From: Hyphomicrobiales bacterium
Lineage (GTDB): Bacteria; Pseudomonadota; Alphaproteobacteria; Rhizobiales; Aestuariivirgaceae
DNA length: 9,576 nucleotides
Direction of reading: 5' to 3'
NCBI GenBank assembly: GCA_014380505.1
Contig: JACMJT010000224.1
Span: 1-9,576 of the forward strand
The notes beneath the pieces are model-generated. The model saw only the letters and a list, made by a program, of their open reading frames with translations. It was not told the DNA's origin and searched no databases. This document shows positions 1-6,778 of the stretch, in pieces. How positions within the stretch are numbered: position 1 is the first letter of the stretch; each line of letters starts with the position of its first letter. A program made the position numbers and the translations under genes.

Positions 1-921
1 ATCCACATTTTCCGCGGCATGTATTACGGTTCATACAAGGCGCCACGCGAAGTCTTATGGATGATCGGCGTGCTGATCTATCTGGTGATGATGGCAACCG
101 CCTTCATGGGCTATGTGCTGCCGTGGGGCCAGATGAGCTTCTGGGGCGCCAAGGTCATCACCAATCTGTTCTCGGCCATTCCCTTTTTCGGCGAGTCGAT
201 CACCACCTGGTTGTGGGGCGGCTATGCCGTCGATAATCCGACGCTGAACCGTTTCTTCTCGCTTCACTATTTGCTGCCGTTCGTGCTGGCGGGGCTGGTG
301 GCGCTCCATATCTGGGCGCTGCATGTGCCGGGCAACAATAATCCGACGGGGGTCACTGTCCGTAACGGTCAGGACACCGTTCCATTCCATCCCTATTACA
401 CCTTGAAGGATGGTTTCGCGACGGTGGTATTCCTGATGGTGCTCGCGGCCTTTGTGTTCTTCCTGCCAAATTACATGGGCCACGCTGTCAACTCCGAGGA
501 AGCGAATCCACTGGTGACGCCCGCCCATATCGTGCCTGAGTGGTATTATCTGCCGTTCTACGCGATCCTCCGCGCCATTCCCGACAAGCTCGGCGGCGTC
601 GTTGCCATGTTCGGCTCGATCCTCATCCTGTTCGTGCTACCGTGGCTCGATACCTCGCGGGTGCGCTCGGCAACCTACCGGCCGATTTTCAAGCAGTTCT
701 TTTGGGTGTTCGTGATCGTCTGCGTGGGCCTCGGCTATCTCGGCTCGAAGCCGGCGGAGGGGGCCTATGTGATCTGGTCGCGCATTCTCACGGCCTATTA
801 CTTCATCCACTTCCTGGTGATCCTGCCGCTGCTCGGCCTGCTCGAATCGCCGAAGCCGTTGCCGCCGTCGATTTCCGAGGCGGTGCTTGCCAAGAAAACG
901 CCCGCCGTGCCGGCCGAGTGA
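1..921 (+). CDS. petB: Cytochrome b of the ubiquinol-cytochrome c reductase (bc1) complex, 5' truncated by the window
   Basis: This is the membrane subunit that carries hemes bL and bH and oxidises quinol in the cytoplasmic membrane. The reading frame is open from base 1, so the N-terminus and helix A lie outside. The first codons read IHIFRG followed by YYGSYK, the end of helix B, so the His at codon 2 should be its second heme ligand. The helix D pair is visible as two His residues 14 apart (the His of SLHYLLPF and the His of ALHIW). The Qo-site signature PEWY is present in [19 protein letters not shown], followed by the C-terminal hydrophobic helices. It ends at TGA 919-921, 14 bases before cytochrome c1, so the two are co-transcribed. 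The Rieske gene is expected upstream. Cytochromes b and c1 are separate genes here, not a fused fbcH. Confidence 0.97.
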   Translation: MHIFRGMYYGSYKAPREVLWMIGVLIYLVMMATAFMGYVLPWGQMSFWGAKVITNLFSAIPFFGESITTWLWGGYAVDNPTLNRFFSLHYLLPFVLAGLVALHIWALHVPGNNNPTGVTVRNGQDTVPFHPYYTLKDGFATVVFLMVLAAFVFFLPNYMGHAVNSEEANPLVTPAHIVPEWYYLPFYAILRAIPDKLGGVVAMFGSILILFVLPWLDTSRVRSATYRPIFKQFFWVFVIVCVGLGYLGSKPAEGAYVIWSRILTAYYFIHFLVILPLLGLLESPKPLPPSISEAVLAKKTPAVPAE

Positions 922-935
922 TTGGGGGACGACCG

Positions 936-1757
936 ATGAAAATTTTCAAGACACTCGCCAGCGCGGCTGCTGGGCTGGCGCTGCTCGGGGGCTGGGCACT
1001 GGCCGCCGAGGGCCAGAAGGATGCAAAGGACGTGTCCTATTCCTTCGAGGGGCCGTTTGGGCGCTTTGACAAGGGCCAGTTGCAACGGGGCTACAAGGTT
1101 TACAAGGAAAGCTGCGCCCAGTGCCACGCGATGAAATACGTGTCGTTCCGCAACCTCGCCGAAGAGGGGGGGCCCGGCTTCTCGGAAGATGAGGTAAAGG
1201 CGCTGGCCGCGACATTCACCGTGAACGATGGGCCGGGCGAGGATGGCGAGATGTTCGAGCGGCCGGGCCTTCCATCCGATCGCTTCCCCTCGCCATTCGC
1301 CAACGAAAAGGCGGCCGCCAACGCCAATGGCGGAGCCGTTCCGCCGGACCTCTCGCTCATCACCAAGGCCAGAGCCGGCTGGTATGGCACCTTCAACCAG
1401 TTCATCCATGGCATCGGCGGGCCGGAATATGTCTACTCGGTGGTGACCGGCTTCGAAGAGCCCCCGGCGGAGCTCAAGGCGGAGCAGCCGGAGGGCAAAT
1501 ATTACAATCCGTATTTCGCCAGCGGCCACTGGATTTCCATGGCGCCGCCGCTCGTGGACGGCCAGGTGACCTTCGATGACGGCAAGCCCAACACGGTCGC
1601 CGACATGGCGAGGGACGTCTCGGCATTCCTCGCCTGGACGGCGGAGCCCAAGCTCGAAGAACGCAAGAGCATGGGCTTCATGACCATGATCTATCTCGGC
1701 GTGCTGGCGCTATTGCTCTATCTGGTGAAAAAGAAGATCTGGGCTCGCGTGCACTGA
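936..1757 (+). CDS. petC: Cytochrome c1, heme-binding subunit of the bc1 complex
   Basis: Cytochrome c1 passes electrons from the Rieske centre to soluble cytochrome c on the periplasmic side. The ATG at 936 is preceded by a purine-rich GGGGGA (924-929) and begins a 273-residue protein. It has a cleavable signal peptide (about residues 1-24, MKIFK, then a hydrophobic core ending ALA), the covalent heme site CAQCH at 60-64, and the probable axial Met at 202 within HWISMAPPLVDG. A single C-terminal anchor spans about 246-264, followed by KKKIWARVH. The frame is open further upstream to 540, but that stretch overlaps cytochrome b in another frame, and only the 936 start gives a signal peptide. 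The length and the acidic loop between heme and Met are ordinary for alphaproteobacterial c1. Confidence 0.97.
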   Translation: MKIFKTLASAAAGLALLGGWALAAEGQKDAKDVSYSFEGPFGRFDKGQLQRGYKVYKESCAQCHAMKYVSFRNLAEEGGPGFSEDEVKALAATFTVNDGPGEDGEMFERPGLPSDRFPSPFANEKAAANANGGAVPPDLSLITKARAGWYGTFNQFIHGIGGPEYVYSVVTGFEEPPAELKAEQPEGKYYNPYFASGHWISMAPPLVDGQVTFDDGKPNTVADMARDVSAFLAWTAEPKLEERKSMGFMTMIYLGVLALLLYLVKKKIWARVH

Positions 1758-1761
1758 GTAG

Positions 1762-1787
1762 CGTGTCAAACGGTTGATGTTTGAACG
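1762..1787. terminator. Weak inverted repeat between convergent genes, possible terminator
   Basis: TCAAAC (1766-1771) and GTTTGA (1779-1784) form a 6-bp stem around a 7-base loop. CGT/ACG can extend it across one bulged base. It fills the 34-base gap between the convergent cytochrome c1 and DUF922 genes, where a bidirectional terminator would be expected. No clear T-run follows on either strand and the stem is short, so the call is tentative. Confidence 0.3.
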
Positions 1788-1791
1788 TGCT

Positions 1792-2409
1792 TTACGGGGC
1801 CTTCACGGCGTGGATGAGGGCGCCTTTTTTGCGCATGACGTGTTTGACGAAGGGTTGTTGCAGCAAACGCTTCTGTTCAGCCGCATCGAAGGCGTCGTGC
1901 TTGCGGCTGCACGTTTTCCGCATCTGATCCCAGAGTTTGGCGGCTTTCTCATCGGCACCGGCACAACTCTCCGCATTGATGGCCCTTGCCTTGTTCTCCA
2001 GATCCTGGGCGCACTCCAGCCAGATGGCGCGGTGGGTTTCCTCGTGCTTTTTGAGGAACTTGGCGAATTGCTTCCAGCGCGACCTGTCGGTGGGCGGCAG
2101 CACGGACTCGTTCTTGATTTGCGGCAAGCGAATGACGAAATCGATCTTCAGCCGGTATTCCTGGACGATGCAGCTCTTGGCTTGCAGGAGTTTGCCATCC
2201 TGGGAGGTGGTGGCCGACGTGGCGGCATAGGCTTTTTGGCCATTCACGTGGGGACCGCGGCGGAGCATGTTGGAATAGATTGCCGACGCCGTGGTGCCGC
2301 TGATCGAATAATAGGAGTATTTCGTGGTCTGGAGGGGCCTGGCGTCGGCTCCCGCGGCGAACAGGAAACAACTCAACGTGGCAGCAATCTGCAGCGAACG
2401 ACGGATCAT
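1792..2409 (-). CDS. Secreted DUF922-family protein, predicted Zn-dependent protease
   Basis: This 205-residue protein starts with a signal peptide (about residues 1-23, MIRRS, hydrophobic core, then AGADA). The body reads as DUF922: an N-terminal YSYYSISGTTASAIY segment, an MLRRGP motif (48-53), and a central HEETH at 122-126 inside KKHEETHRAIWLECA. HExxH is the usual zinc site of metalloproteases, and Glu132 could be a third ligand. Proteolytic activity is predicted for the family from this motif, and I know of no established substrate. Cys80, Cys133, Cys149 and Cys167 could form periplasmic disulfides. The gene converges on cytochrome c1 and diverges from the cold shock gene. A good promoter (TTGACC, 18 bases, AATAAT) and GGGGA about nine bases before the ATG support the start. 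Confidence 0.85.
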   Translation of the reverse strand: MIRRSLQIAATLSCFLFAAGADARPLQTTKYSYYSISGTTASAIYSNMLRRGPHVNGQKAYAATSATTSQDGKLLQAKSCIVQEYRLKIDFVIRLPQIKNESVLPPTDRSRWKQFAKFLKKHEETHRAIWLECAQDLENKARAINAESCAGADEKAAKLWDQMRKTCSRKHDAFDAAEQKRLLQQPFVKHVMRKKGALIHAVKAP

Positions 2410-2446
2410 CCCGCTATTTCCCCGATTCAGCCCCGAATCTCAACTG

Positions 2447-2476
2447 ATTATTGGCCGACGATCCAGTCACGGTCAA
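2447..2476 (-). promoter_or_regulatory. Predicted sigma70-type promoter of the DUF922 gene
   Basis: Read on the minus strand, TTGACC (2471-2476) is followed after 18 bases by AATAAT (2447-2452). These match five of six positions of both the -35 and -10 consensus. The expected start of transcription is near 2440, giving a leader of roughly 30 bases before the ATG at 2409. No regulator site was recognised. Confidence 0.55.
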
Positions 2477-2512
2477 GCGGGAAAGAGAGGAGGGCACGAT
2501 CCTAAAACCCCC

Positions 2513-2541
2513 TTGCCTGACCTCCGGGCCTGACGCATAAT
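2513..2541 (+). promoter_or_regulatory. Predicted promoter of the cold shock gene, placed for a leaderless mRNA
   Basis: TTGCCT (2513-2518), a 17-base spacer and CATAAT (2536-2541) make a good promoter. Only six bases (CTTCCC) separate the -10 box from the ATG at 2548, so transcription should start at or within a base or two of the start codon. No Shine-Dalgarno sequence is present, which agrees with leaderless initiation. Confidence 0.5.
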
Positions 2542-2547
2542 CTTCCC

Positions 2548-2760
2548 ATGCGCCAGAATGGCACTGTGAAGTTCTTCAACCAGGCGAAGGGGTATGGGTT
2601 CGTGTCCCCCGAAGATGGCGGCAAGGATGTCTTCGTCCATATCACCGCCGTCCAGAAGTCGGGCATTCCGGAACTCAGCGAAGGCCTGAAGATCAGCTTT
2701 GAAGTGCAGGAAGATACGCGGGGGCGTGGCCCCCAGGCCGTCGATTTGCAACTCATCTGA
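2548..2760 (+). CDS. Cold shock domain protein (CspA family)
   Basis: This is a 70-residue single cold-shock-domain protein, the usual size for the family. These proteins bind single-stranded RNA and DNA and act as RNA chaperones in the cytoplasm. The RNP1 motif is KGYGFV (14-19) within GTVKFFNQAKGYGFV, and RNP2 is VFVHI (28-32) within GGKDVFVHITAV. The conserved SFEVQEDTRGRGPQAVDL end is present. The ATG at 2548 gives the canonical short lead before GTVKFF, so the start is secure even though no ribosome binding site precedes it. The long 5' leader typical of cold-induced csp mRNAs cannot exist if the predicted promoter at 2513-2541 is used, so cold induction by an mRNA thermosensor leader is unlikely for this copy. 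Which paralogue it is cannot be told. Confidence 0.95.
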   Translation: MRQNGTVKFFNQAKGYGFVSPEDGGKDVFVHITAVQKSGIPELSEGLKISFEVQEDTRGRGPQAVDLQLI

Positions 2761-2784
2761 ACGGGTTCCGAGTCTGGATAAAAC

Positions 2785-3047
2785 ATGGGGTAAAGAAACT
2801 ATCATTCGTACTTTTTGCCGCGGCGCTGGGCTTGGCTGGACTAGCCCAGCCCGCAAGCGCTGGTCCGGAATGCAAGTGCCGCGCCGATGGCCAGCAATAC
2901 AACCAGGGCCAGATCCTGTGCCTCCGGGGAAAATTGCAGCGCTGCGAGATGGCTCTCAACAATACATCGTGGAAAGTCATCGCCGATATCTGCCCCTTGG
3001 CGGATCTTCCGTTGCCGCGCTCGCCTTTGCCGTCTCCCCGGTCATAG
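2785..3047 (+). CDS. Small Cys-rich exported protein of unknown function, start codon apparently out of frame
   Basis: The frame from 2790 to TAG 3045-3047 encodes VKKLSFVLFAAALG, then GLAGLAQPASA, a textbook signal peptide ending in ASA. A mature part of about 62 residues follows, with five Cys (ECKC, ILC, QRC, DIC) and a Pro-rich tail. It resembles small alphaproteobacterial exported hypothetical proteins with a CxC pattern and an ALNNTSW-like segment; no function is known to me. No ATG or GTG lies in this frame before the signal peptide. The ATG at 2785, with GGA seven bases upstream, reads ATG GGG TAA. One extra G in the GGGG run 2787-2790 would join it to the frame as MGVKKLSF. It is therefore a recent frameshift, a sequencing error in a homopolymer, or unusual initiation (TTG 2832 would lose the signal peptide). 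It lies 24 bases after the cold shock gene and may share its transcript. Confidence 0.6.
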
Positions 3048-3105
3048 CTCCCAAGCCCACAACGCCATGCCTCTGGCAACGGCCTTCTGCTAGCGTCAGC
3101 GCACC

Positions 3106-3831
3106 ATGAAACGCGCCCTGATTTTCCAGCATATGGACCATGACCATCCCGGGCGGTTTCTGGATTATTTCGCCGAGGATCACATCATCCCGGAGTTCGT
3201 GCGGCTGTGGGAGGGGCAGGAGATCCCGCCTCTGGCTCCTTACGATTTGTTGTTCGTGCTGGGTGGCAAGCAAGACACATGGCAGGAGGCGGATTTCCCG
3301 TGGATGAGGGCGGAGAAAGCGGCGATTGGCGAATGGGTGCGGCACCGGGCCAAGCCCTATGTGGGCATCTGCCTTGGCCATCAACTGCTGTGTGAGGCCC
3401 TCGGCGGCCAGGTGGGGCTGGCGAAGGCGCAGGAAGTGGGGGTTTTCGATCTGGCGCTGACGGAGGAGGGATTGCGGCACAAGCTGTTTGAGGGCTTGAG
3501 CCCCCGCCACAAGGTCATGCAATGGCATTTCGCGGAAGTGACGCAGGCGCCGCAGGGGGCGACGGTGCTTGCTTCCTCGGAGAGCACCGCGATCCAGGCA
3601 ATCGCCCTCGACCACCATGCCATCGGAACGCAATTCCATTGCGAATTCACGCCGCAATCCATGGGCGGGTGGTCGTCACTCCCCGGTTATATCGAAGCCC
3701 TCGAGAGGGCGAAGGGTGCTGGCGCCTATCCGAGATTGCTGGAAGAAGCCTTTCCCCTGATGCCCGGAATGGGCGCAATGACACGGCGCATCTACGATAA
3801 TTTGATAACGGCAACCGGCCTCAGGCGGTGA
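3106..3831 (+). CDS. Class I glutamine amidotransferase domain protein (GMP synthase-like)
   Basis: This is a stand-alone 241-residue class I (triad) glutamine amidotransferase, which hydrolyses glutamine or a gamma-glutamyl compound through a Cys-His-Glu triad. The nucleophile elbow is YVGICLGHQLL with Cys89. His178 and Glu180 lie in QFHCEF. The oxyanion-side VLGGKQD is at 51-57. The acceptor domain found in full GMP or CTP synthase is absent, so the acceptor or true substrate is unknown; gamma-glutamyl hydrolase activity is one possibility. No Shine-Dalgarno precedes the ATG, and a weak ATGCCT/TAGCGT pair (3067-3096) ends nine bases before it. The last 11 bases overlap the end of the convergent prmB. 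Confidence 0.9.
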   Translation: MKRALIFQHMDHDHPGRFLDYFAEDHIIPEFVRLWEGQEIPPLAPYDLLFVLGGKQDTWQEADFPWMRAEKAAIGEWVRHRAKPYVGICLGHQLLCEALGGQVGLAKAQEVGVFDLALTEEGLRHKLFEGLSPRHKVMQWHFAEVTQAPQGATVLASSESTAIQAIALDHHAIGTQFHCEFTPQSMGGWSSLPGYIEALERAKGAGAYPRLLEEAFPLMPGMGAMTRRIYDNLITATGLRR

Positions 3832-4735
3832 GTTGCTCGCGGCTGAGCCAGAAGACTTCGCCTTCGCTTTCTTCGGTGTCGAGCCACAGGAAATCAAGAT
3901 GGGGATAGTCGGCCACGAGACTTTCGCGGCCCTCGCCCACCTCGCACAACAGGCCGCCTCCCGGGTTTAAGTGAGCGGCGGTTTGGGCTAGGATACAGCG
4001 TACGATGTCCAGCCCGTCTCCACCGCCCGCATGGGCTATCACCGGCTCATGGGCATACTCGCGGGGAAAGGCGTCAATTTCGGCCTTGGGCACATAGGGC
4101 GGGTTGGTAATGATGAGATCGTAGGTCCTGCCTTCTACCGGCGCGAAAAGATCGCCCTGCAATAGATTGATCCGATTGGTCAAACCATGTTCGTCAATAT
4201 TGATGCGGGCGACCTCAAGAGCGTCTGTGGAAAGCTCGATGGCATCGATTTCAGCGTTGGGAAAAACGCTGGACGCCAGAATGGCCAGACAGCCGGAGCC
4301 GGTGCAAAGATCGAGCACGGACCCTACGTTCCCTGGCGATTCTATCAAATTGCGGCCTTCGCCCCCGAACAGGCCGGAGAACAGCAACTCGCCGATATAG
4401 GAGCGCGGCACGATCACGCGCTCGTCCACATGGAAGGGCACGCCATGGATATAGGCGCGTCTCGTGAGGTAGGCGGCGGGCTTGCGGGTTTCTATCCGGG
4501 CGCGAATGATATCGCCGAGCGCCTTGCGCTCGGGCTCCGTCAGCCTTGCATCAAGCCACGGATTGATGTCATCGACCGGCAAGTGAAGGGTTTCGAGGAT
4601 CAGGAAGGCGGCCTCATCAAGAGCCGAAGTTGTGCCGTGGCCATGGACGAGTTTCGCCGCCTTGAACGAGCTCACGGCGAAGCGCAGGAAATCGCGGATG
4701 GTGAGAAGCTCAGGCGGCGGGCTGGCGGCGGGCAT
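3821..4735 (-). CDS. prmB: Ribosomal protein L3 N5-glutamine methyltransferase PrmB
   Basis: This 304-residue SAM-dependent methyltransferase of the HemK/PrmA-C group is predicted to methylate the glutamine side chain of 50S protein L3. The N-terminal helical domain contains TIRDFLRFAVSSF and HGHGTTSALDEAAFLIL, the latter typical of PrmB rather than PrmC. AYLTRRAYIHGVPFHVDERVIVPRS (89-112) leads into the Rossmann domain. The SAM loop is LDLCTGSGCLA (141-151), and the catalytic NPPY that binds the glutamine amide is at 211-214. The ATG at 4735 lies inside the end of the EamA transporter gene (26-base overlap), so translation is probably coupled, making this the last gene of a four-gene operon. 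Confidence 0.93.
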   Translation of the reverse strand: MPAASPPPELLTIRDFLRFAVSSFKAAKLVHGHGTTSALDEAAFLILETLHLPVDDINPWLDARLTEPERKALGDIIRARIETRKPAAYLTRRAYIHGVPFHVDERVIVPRSYIGELLFSGLFGGEGRNLIESPGNVGSVLDLCTGSGCLAILASSVFPNAEIDAIELSTDALEVARINIDEHGLTNRINLLQGDLFAPVEGRTYDLIITNPPYVPKAEIDAFPREYAHEPVIAHAGGGDGLDIVRCILAQTAAHLNPGGGLLCEVGEGRESLVADYPHLDFLWLDTEESEGEVFWLSREQLTA

Positions 4736-5642
4736 TGCGGGTTTCCGATGTGGCGCTGAACAGCGTTTGAATGACGATGGCGCAGAGGATCACCGCTCCG
4801 CCCGCGAATGTCCAGATGGGCGGCAACTCGCTGGCGGCGAGCCAGGCCCAAAGCGGAGACAGTGTAGGCTCCACCAGGGCGATGAGCGCCAGCTGGGCGG
4901 CGGGCACACTCCGCGATCCCACGGTGAAAAGGATAAGGCCCAAGGTGAGCTGAACCGCGCCCATGACGAAGATGACGGCGAAATTTCCCCAGCCGATGGC
5001 CAACTGGGCCAAACCGGTTTCGGCGCGAAGCCCCGTGGGCACGAGCAAGACGGCGCCGCAGATCACTATGAGATAGAGCGCATTCCAGATCAGCGCCGCG
5101 GACATTTCGGTTTTTTGACCCCAGCGCAGCAGCACGGAATAACAGGAAAAGCAGAAGGCCGAAAATATGGCGAGCGCCGTGCCGGCGAATGTACCGCTGC
5201 CGCCCGCGCCAAGAAAGATGATGGCCATGCCGGCAAGCGCAACCGTCATGGCGATCCATGTCACGCCGGGAATATGTTCGCGGAGGATCCAGAAGCCGAG
5301 AATGGCCGAGAGGAAGGGAGTGACTCCCACCATGAAGATCGCCTGGGCAACCGTGGTGTAAAACAGCGCGGCGACGAAGGCGAGGCCCGCGGTTCCCACC
5401 GCAATGCCGGCGATCACGGCATTCAGTCCGGCGCTTGCCATGCGTGACGGCAGCGCGGTCCCGAAGCGAATGCCGAACCAAAGACCCATGCACAGGAGAA
5501 CGACCGCCGAGCGATAGAAAATGATCTGCCAGACATCGAGTCCATCGGTGAGGCGCACTAGTGCGCCGCCGACGCTCCAGCAGAGGGCGCCCGCCGCCGC
5601 AAAAGCTACGCCCGCGGCATAGCTGAAAGGTTTGGGACTCAT
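4710..5642 (-). CDS. EamA/DMT-family permease
   Basis: This is a 310-residue integral membrane protein of the drug/metabolite transporter superfamily with two EamA repeats of about five helices each. It begins MSPKPFSYAAGVAFAAAGALCWS. The first repeat ends with the characteristic AQAIFMVGVTPFLSAILGFWILREHI, and the second with AQLALIALVEPTLSPLWAWLAASELP, the expected twin signatures. The frame is open upstream to 5909, but that part lies over the neighbouring MFS gene and is non-hydrophobic. The ATG at 5640-5642 overlaps the MFS stop as ATGA, a classic coupled junction. Substrate cannot be predicted: amino acid, nucleoside or metabolite export are all known in the family. It shares the operon with two MFS carriers and prmB. 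Confidence 0.93.
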   Translation of the reverse strand: MSPKPFSYAAGVAFAAAGALCWSVGGALVRLTDGLDVWQIIFYRSAVVLLCMGLWFGIRFGTALPSRMASAGLNAVIAGIAVGTAGLAFVAALFYTTVAQAIFMVGVTPFLSAILGFWILREHIPGVTWIAMTVALAGMAIIFLGAGGSGTFAGTALAIFSAFCFSCYSVLLRWGQKTEMSAALIWNALYLIVICGAVLLVPTGLRAETGLAQLAIGWGNFAVIFVMGAVQLTLGLILFTVGSRSVPAAQLALIALVEPTLSPLWAWLAASELPPIWTFAGGAVILCAIVIQTLFSATSETRNARRQPAA

Positions 5643-6778
5643 GCTGGTTTCCGAACGCTGTTGGCGATGGCTCCGAGGAGGCAAACCGCGAAAACCATGG
5701 CCAGCGCATACGGCAGGCCGTCGGGGCCGAAGGCCTCGATCGACCAGCCGGCAAGGAGTGAGCCCAAAATCGCGCCGAGGCCCCAAGTGGTAGCGAAGGA
5801 TGCTGTGCCGGTGACGAGATCGTGGCCGGAGAAGCGTTCGCCCAGTTCGGCAAGTGCTACCGTGTAGATGCCAGCGGAGGCGGCACCCGCCACCGTGAGG
5901 ATGGGCCACAGCGCCCAGGTTTCAAAGGACAGCGGTATCAAGGCGCAGGCTGAGGCGGTGACGATGCCGCAACCCGCCATGACCATGCGTTTCGAAAAAT
6001 GGTCGGCGAGCCAGCCCACGGGGAATTGCAACACCATGTTGCCGACGATGAAGGCGGTGAGCACCAACGCCGCAGTTTCCTGATCCATGCCCTTTTTCAC
6101 GCCATAGACCGGCAAGAAGCCGAGATTTGCGGCATCGATCAAGGCGAAAAGGCTTACGGCGAGGAGCAGCATCGGCGCCTTGCGGGCAAACCCCAGCACC
6201 GAAAGCGGTTCTTCATCGGCACTGTCGATGATTTCATCGCGCACGAAGAAAATGGGCAACGTGGCGAGAACAAGGATCGCCGCGCCGATGACGAAAGGCA
6301 GCATCCCGTCGATGCCGGTGATGGTGATGAGGATGGGGCCGCCGCCGAAGCTTGCAGCCAGCACGCTGACGTAGAGCGCCAGGAGGCGCGAGCGATAGGG
6401 ACCCTCGGCAAAGCGCACCACCCAGGCCTCGCTGATGGAAAACAGCGTGGCGACGAAAAAGCCGTGCAGGATGCGCAAACCGAACCACCACCAGAACACC
6501 GGAAAGAACGGATAGGCGAGAACGACCGCCGCCGCGAGCAGGGCCGCGCCGATCACCGCCGCCTTGGCGCCGAAACGCCGCACCAGCGTTGGAATGGTGA
6601 AAACCGCAAGCACGATGCCCAGCGGCTGCATGGCGGCGTTGTAGCCGATCAGGTCCGCGCCGATGCCGCGCTTCTCCATGATGAGTGAGAGCAGCGGGAA
6701 CATCAGGCCCAGCGTGAAGCCAAAGACCGTGATGGCGGCGATGGCGGCGGCCAGGTTGACGAAATTGCGCCTATCCAT
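5639..6778 (-). CDS. MFS transporter, paralogue of the upstream MFS gene
   Basis: This is a 379-residue, 12-helix major facilitator protein. It starts MDRRNFVNLAAAIAAITVFGFTLGLMFPLLSLIMEKRG. The central region has LFSISEAWVVRFAEGPYRSRLLALYVSVLAASFGGGP, and the second half has QFPVGWLADHFSKR, the loop motif after helix 8. The layout recalls the YcaD-like branch of the MFS, whose substrates are uncertain. The start at 6778 gives an 8-base overlap with the stop of the preceding MFS gene. An in-frame ATG at 6808 would add ten residues (MAAAWCESLP) and overlap further. Neither has a strong Shine-Dalgarno, so the choice rests on alignment with its paralogue. The ISEAW and LYVSVLA blocks match the neighbour closely, indicating a tandem duplication. 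Confidence 0.92.
   Translation of the reverse strand: MDRRNFVNLAAAIAAITVFGFTLGLMFPLLSLIMEKRGIGADLIGYNAAMQPLGIVLAVFTIPTLVRRFGAKAAVIGAALLAAAVVLAYPFFPVFWWWFGLRILHGFFVATLFSISEAWVVRFAEGPYRSRLLALYVSVLAASFGGGPILITITGIDGMLPFVIGAAILVLATLPIFFVRDEIIDSADEEPLSVLGFARKAPMLLLAVSLFALIDAANLGFLPVYGVKKGMDQETAALVLTAFIVGNMVLQFPVGWLADHFSKRMVMAGCGIVTASACALIPLSFETWALWPILTVAGAASAGIYTVALAELGERFSGHDLVTGTASFATTWGLGAILGSLLAGWSIEAFGPDGLPYALAMVFAVCLLGAIANSVRKPA

Noticed and set aside
540..935. In-frame upstream extension of the cytochrome c1 reading frame
   Set aside because: It overlaps the cytochrome b coding region in another frame, is Arg-rich and low-complexity, and would bury the cytochrome c1 signal peptide.
4187..5447. 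Long plus-strand open frames opposite prmB and the EamA gene
   Set aside because: Their translations are rich in Gly, Arg, Asp and His without motifs, as expected for the antisense of high-GC genes. The minus-strand proteins are clear family members.
5643..5909. N-terminal extension of the EamA permease
   Set aside because: The extra 89 residues are Arg/His/Pro-rich, lie over the end of the MFS gene in another frame, and the ATGA overlap at 5639-5642 is a better start.
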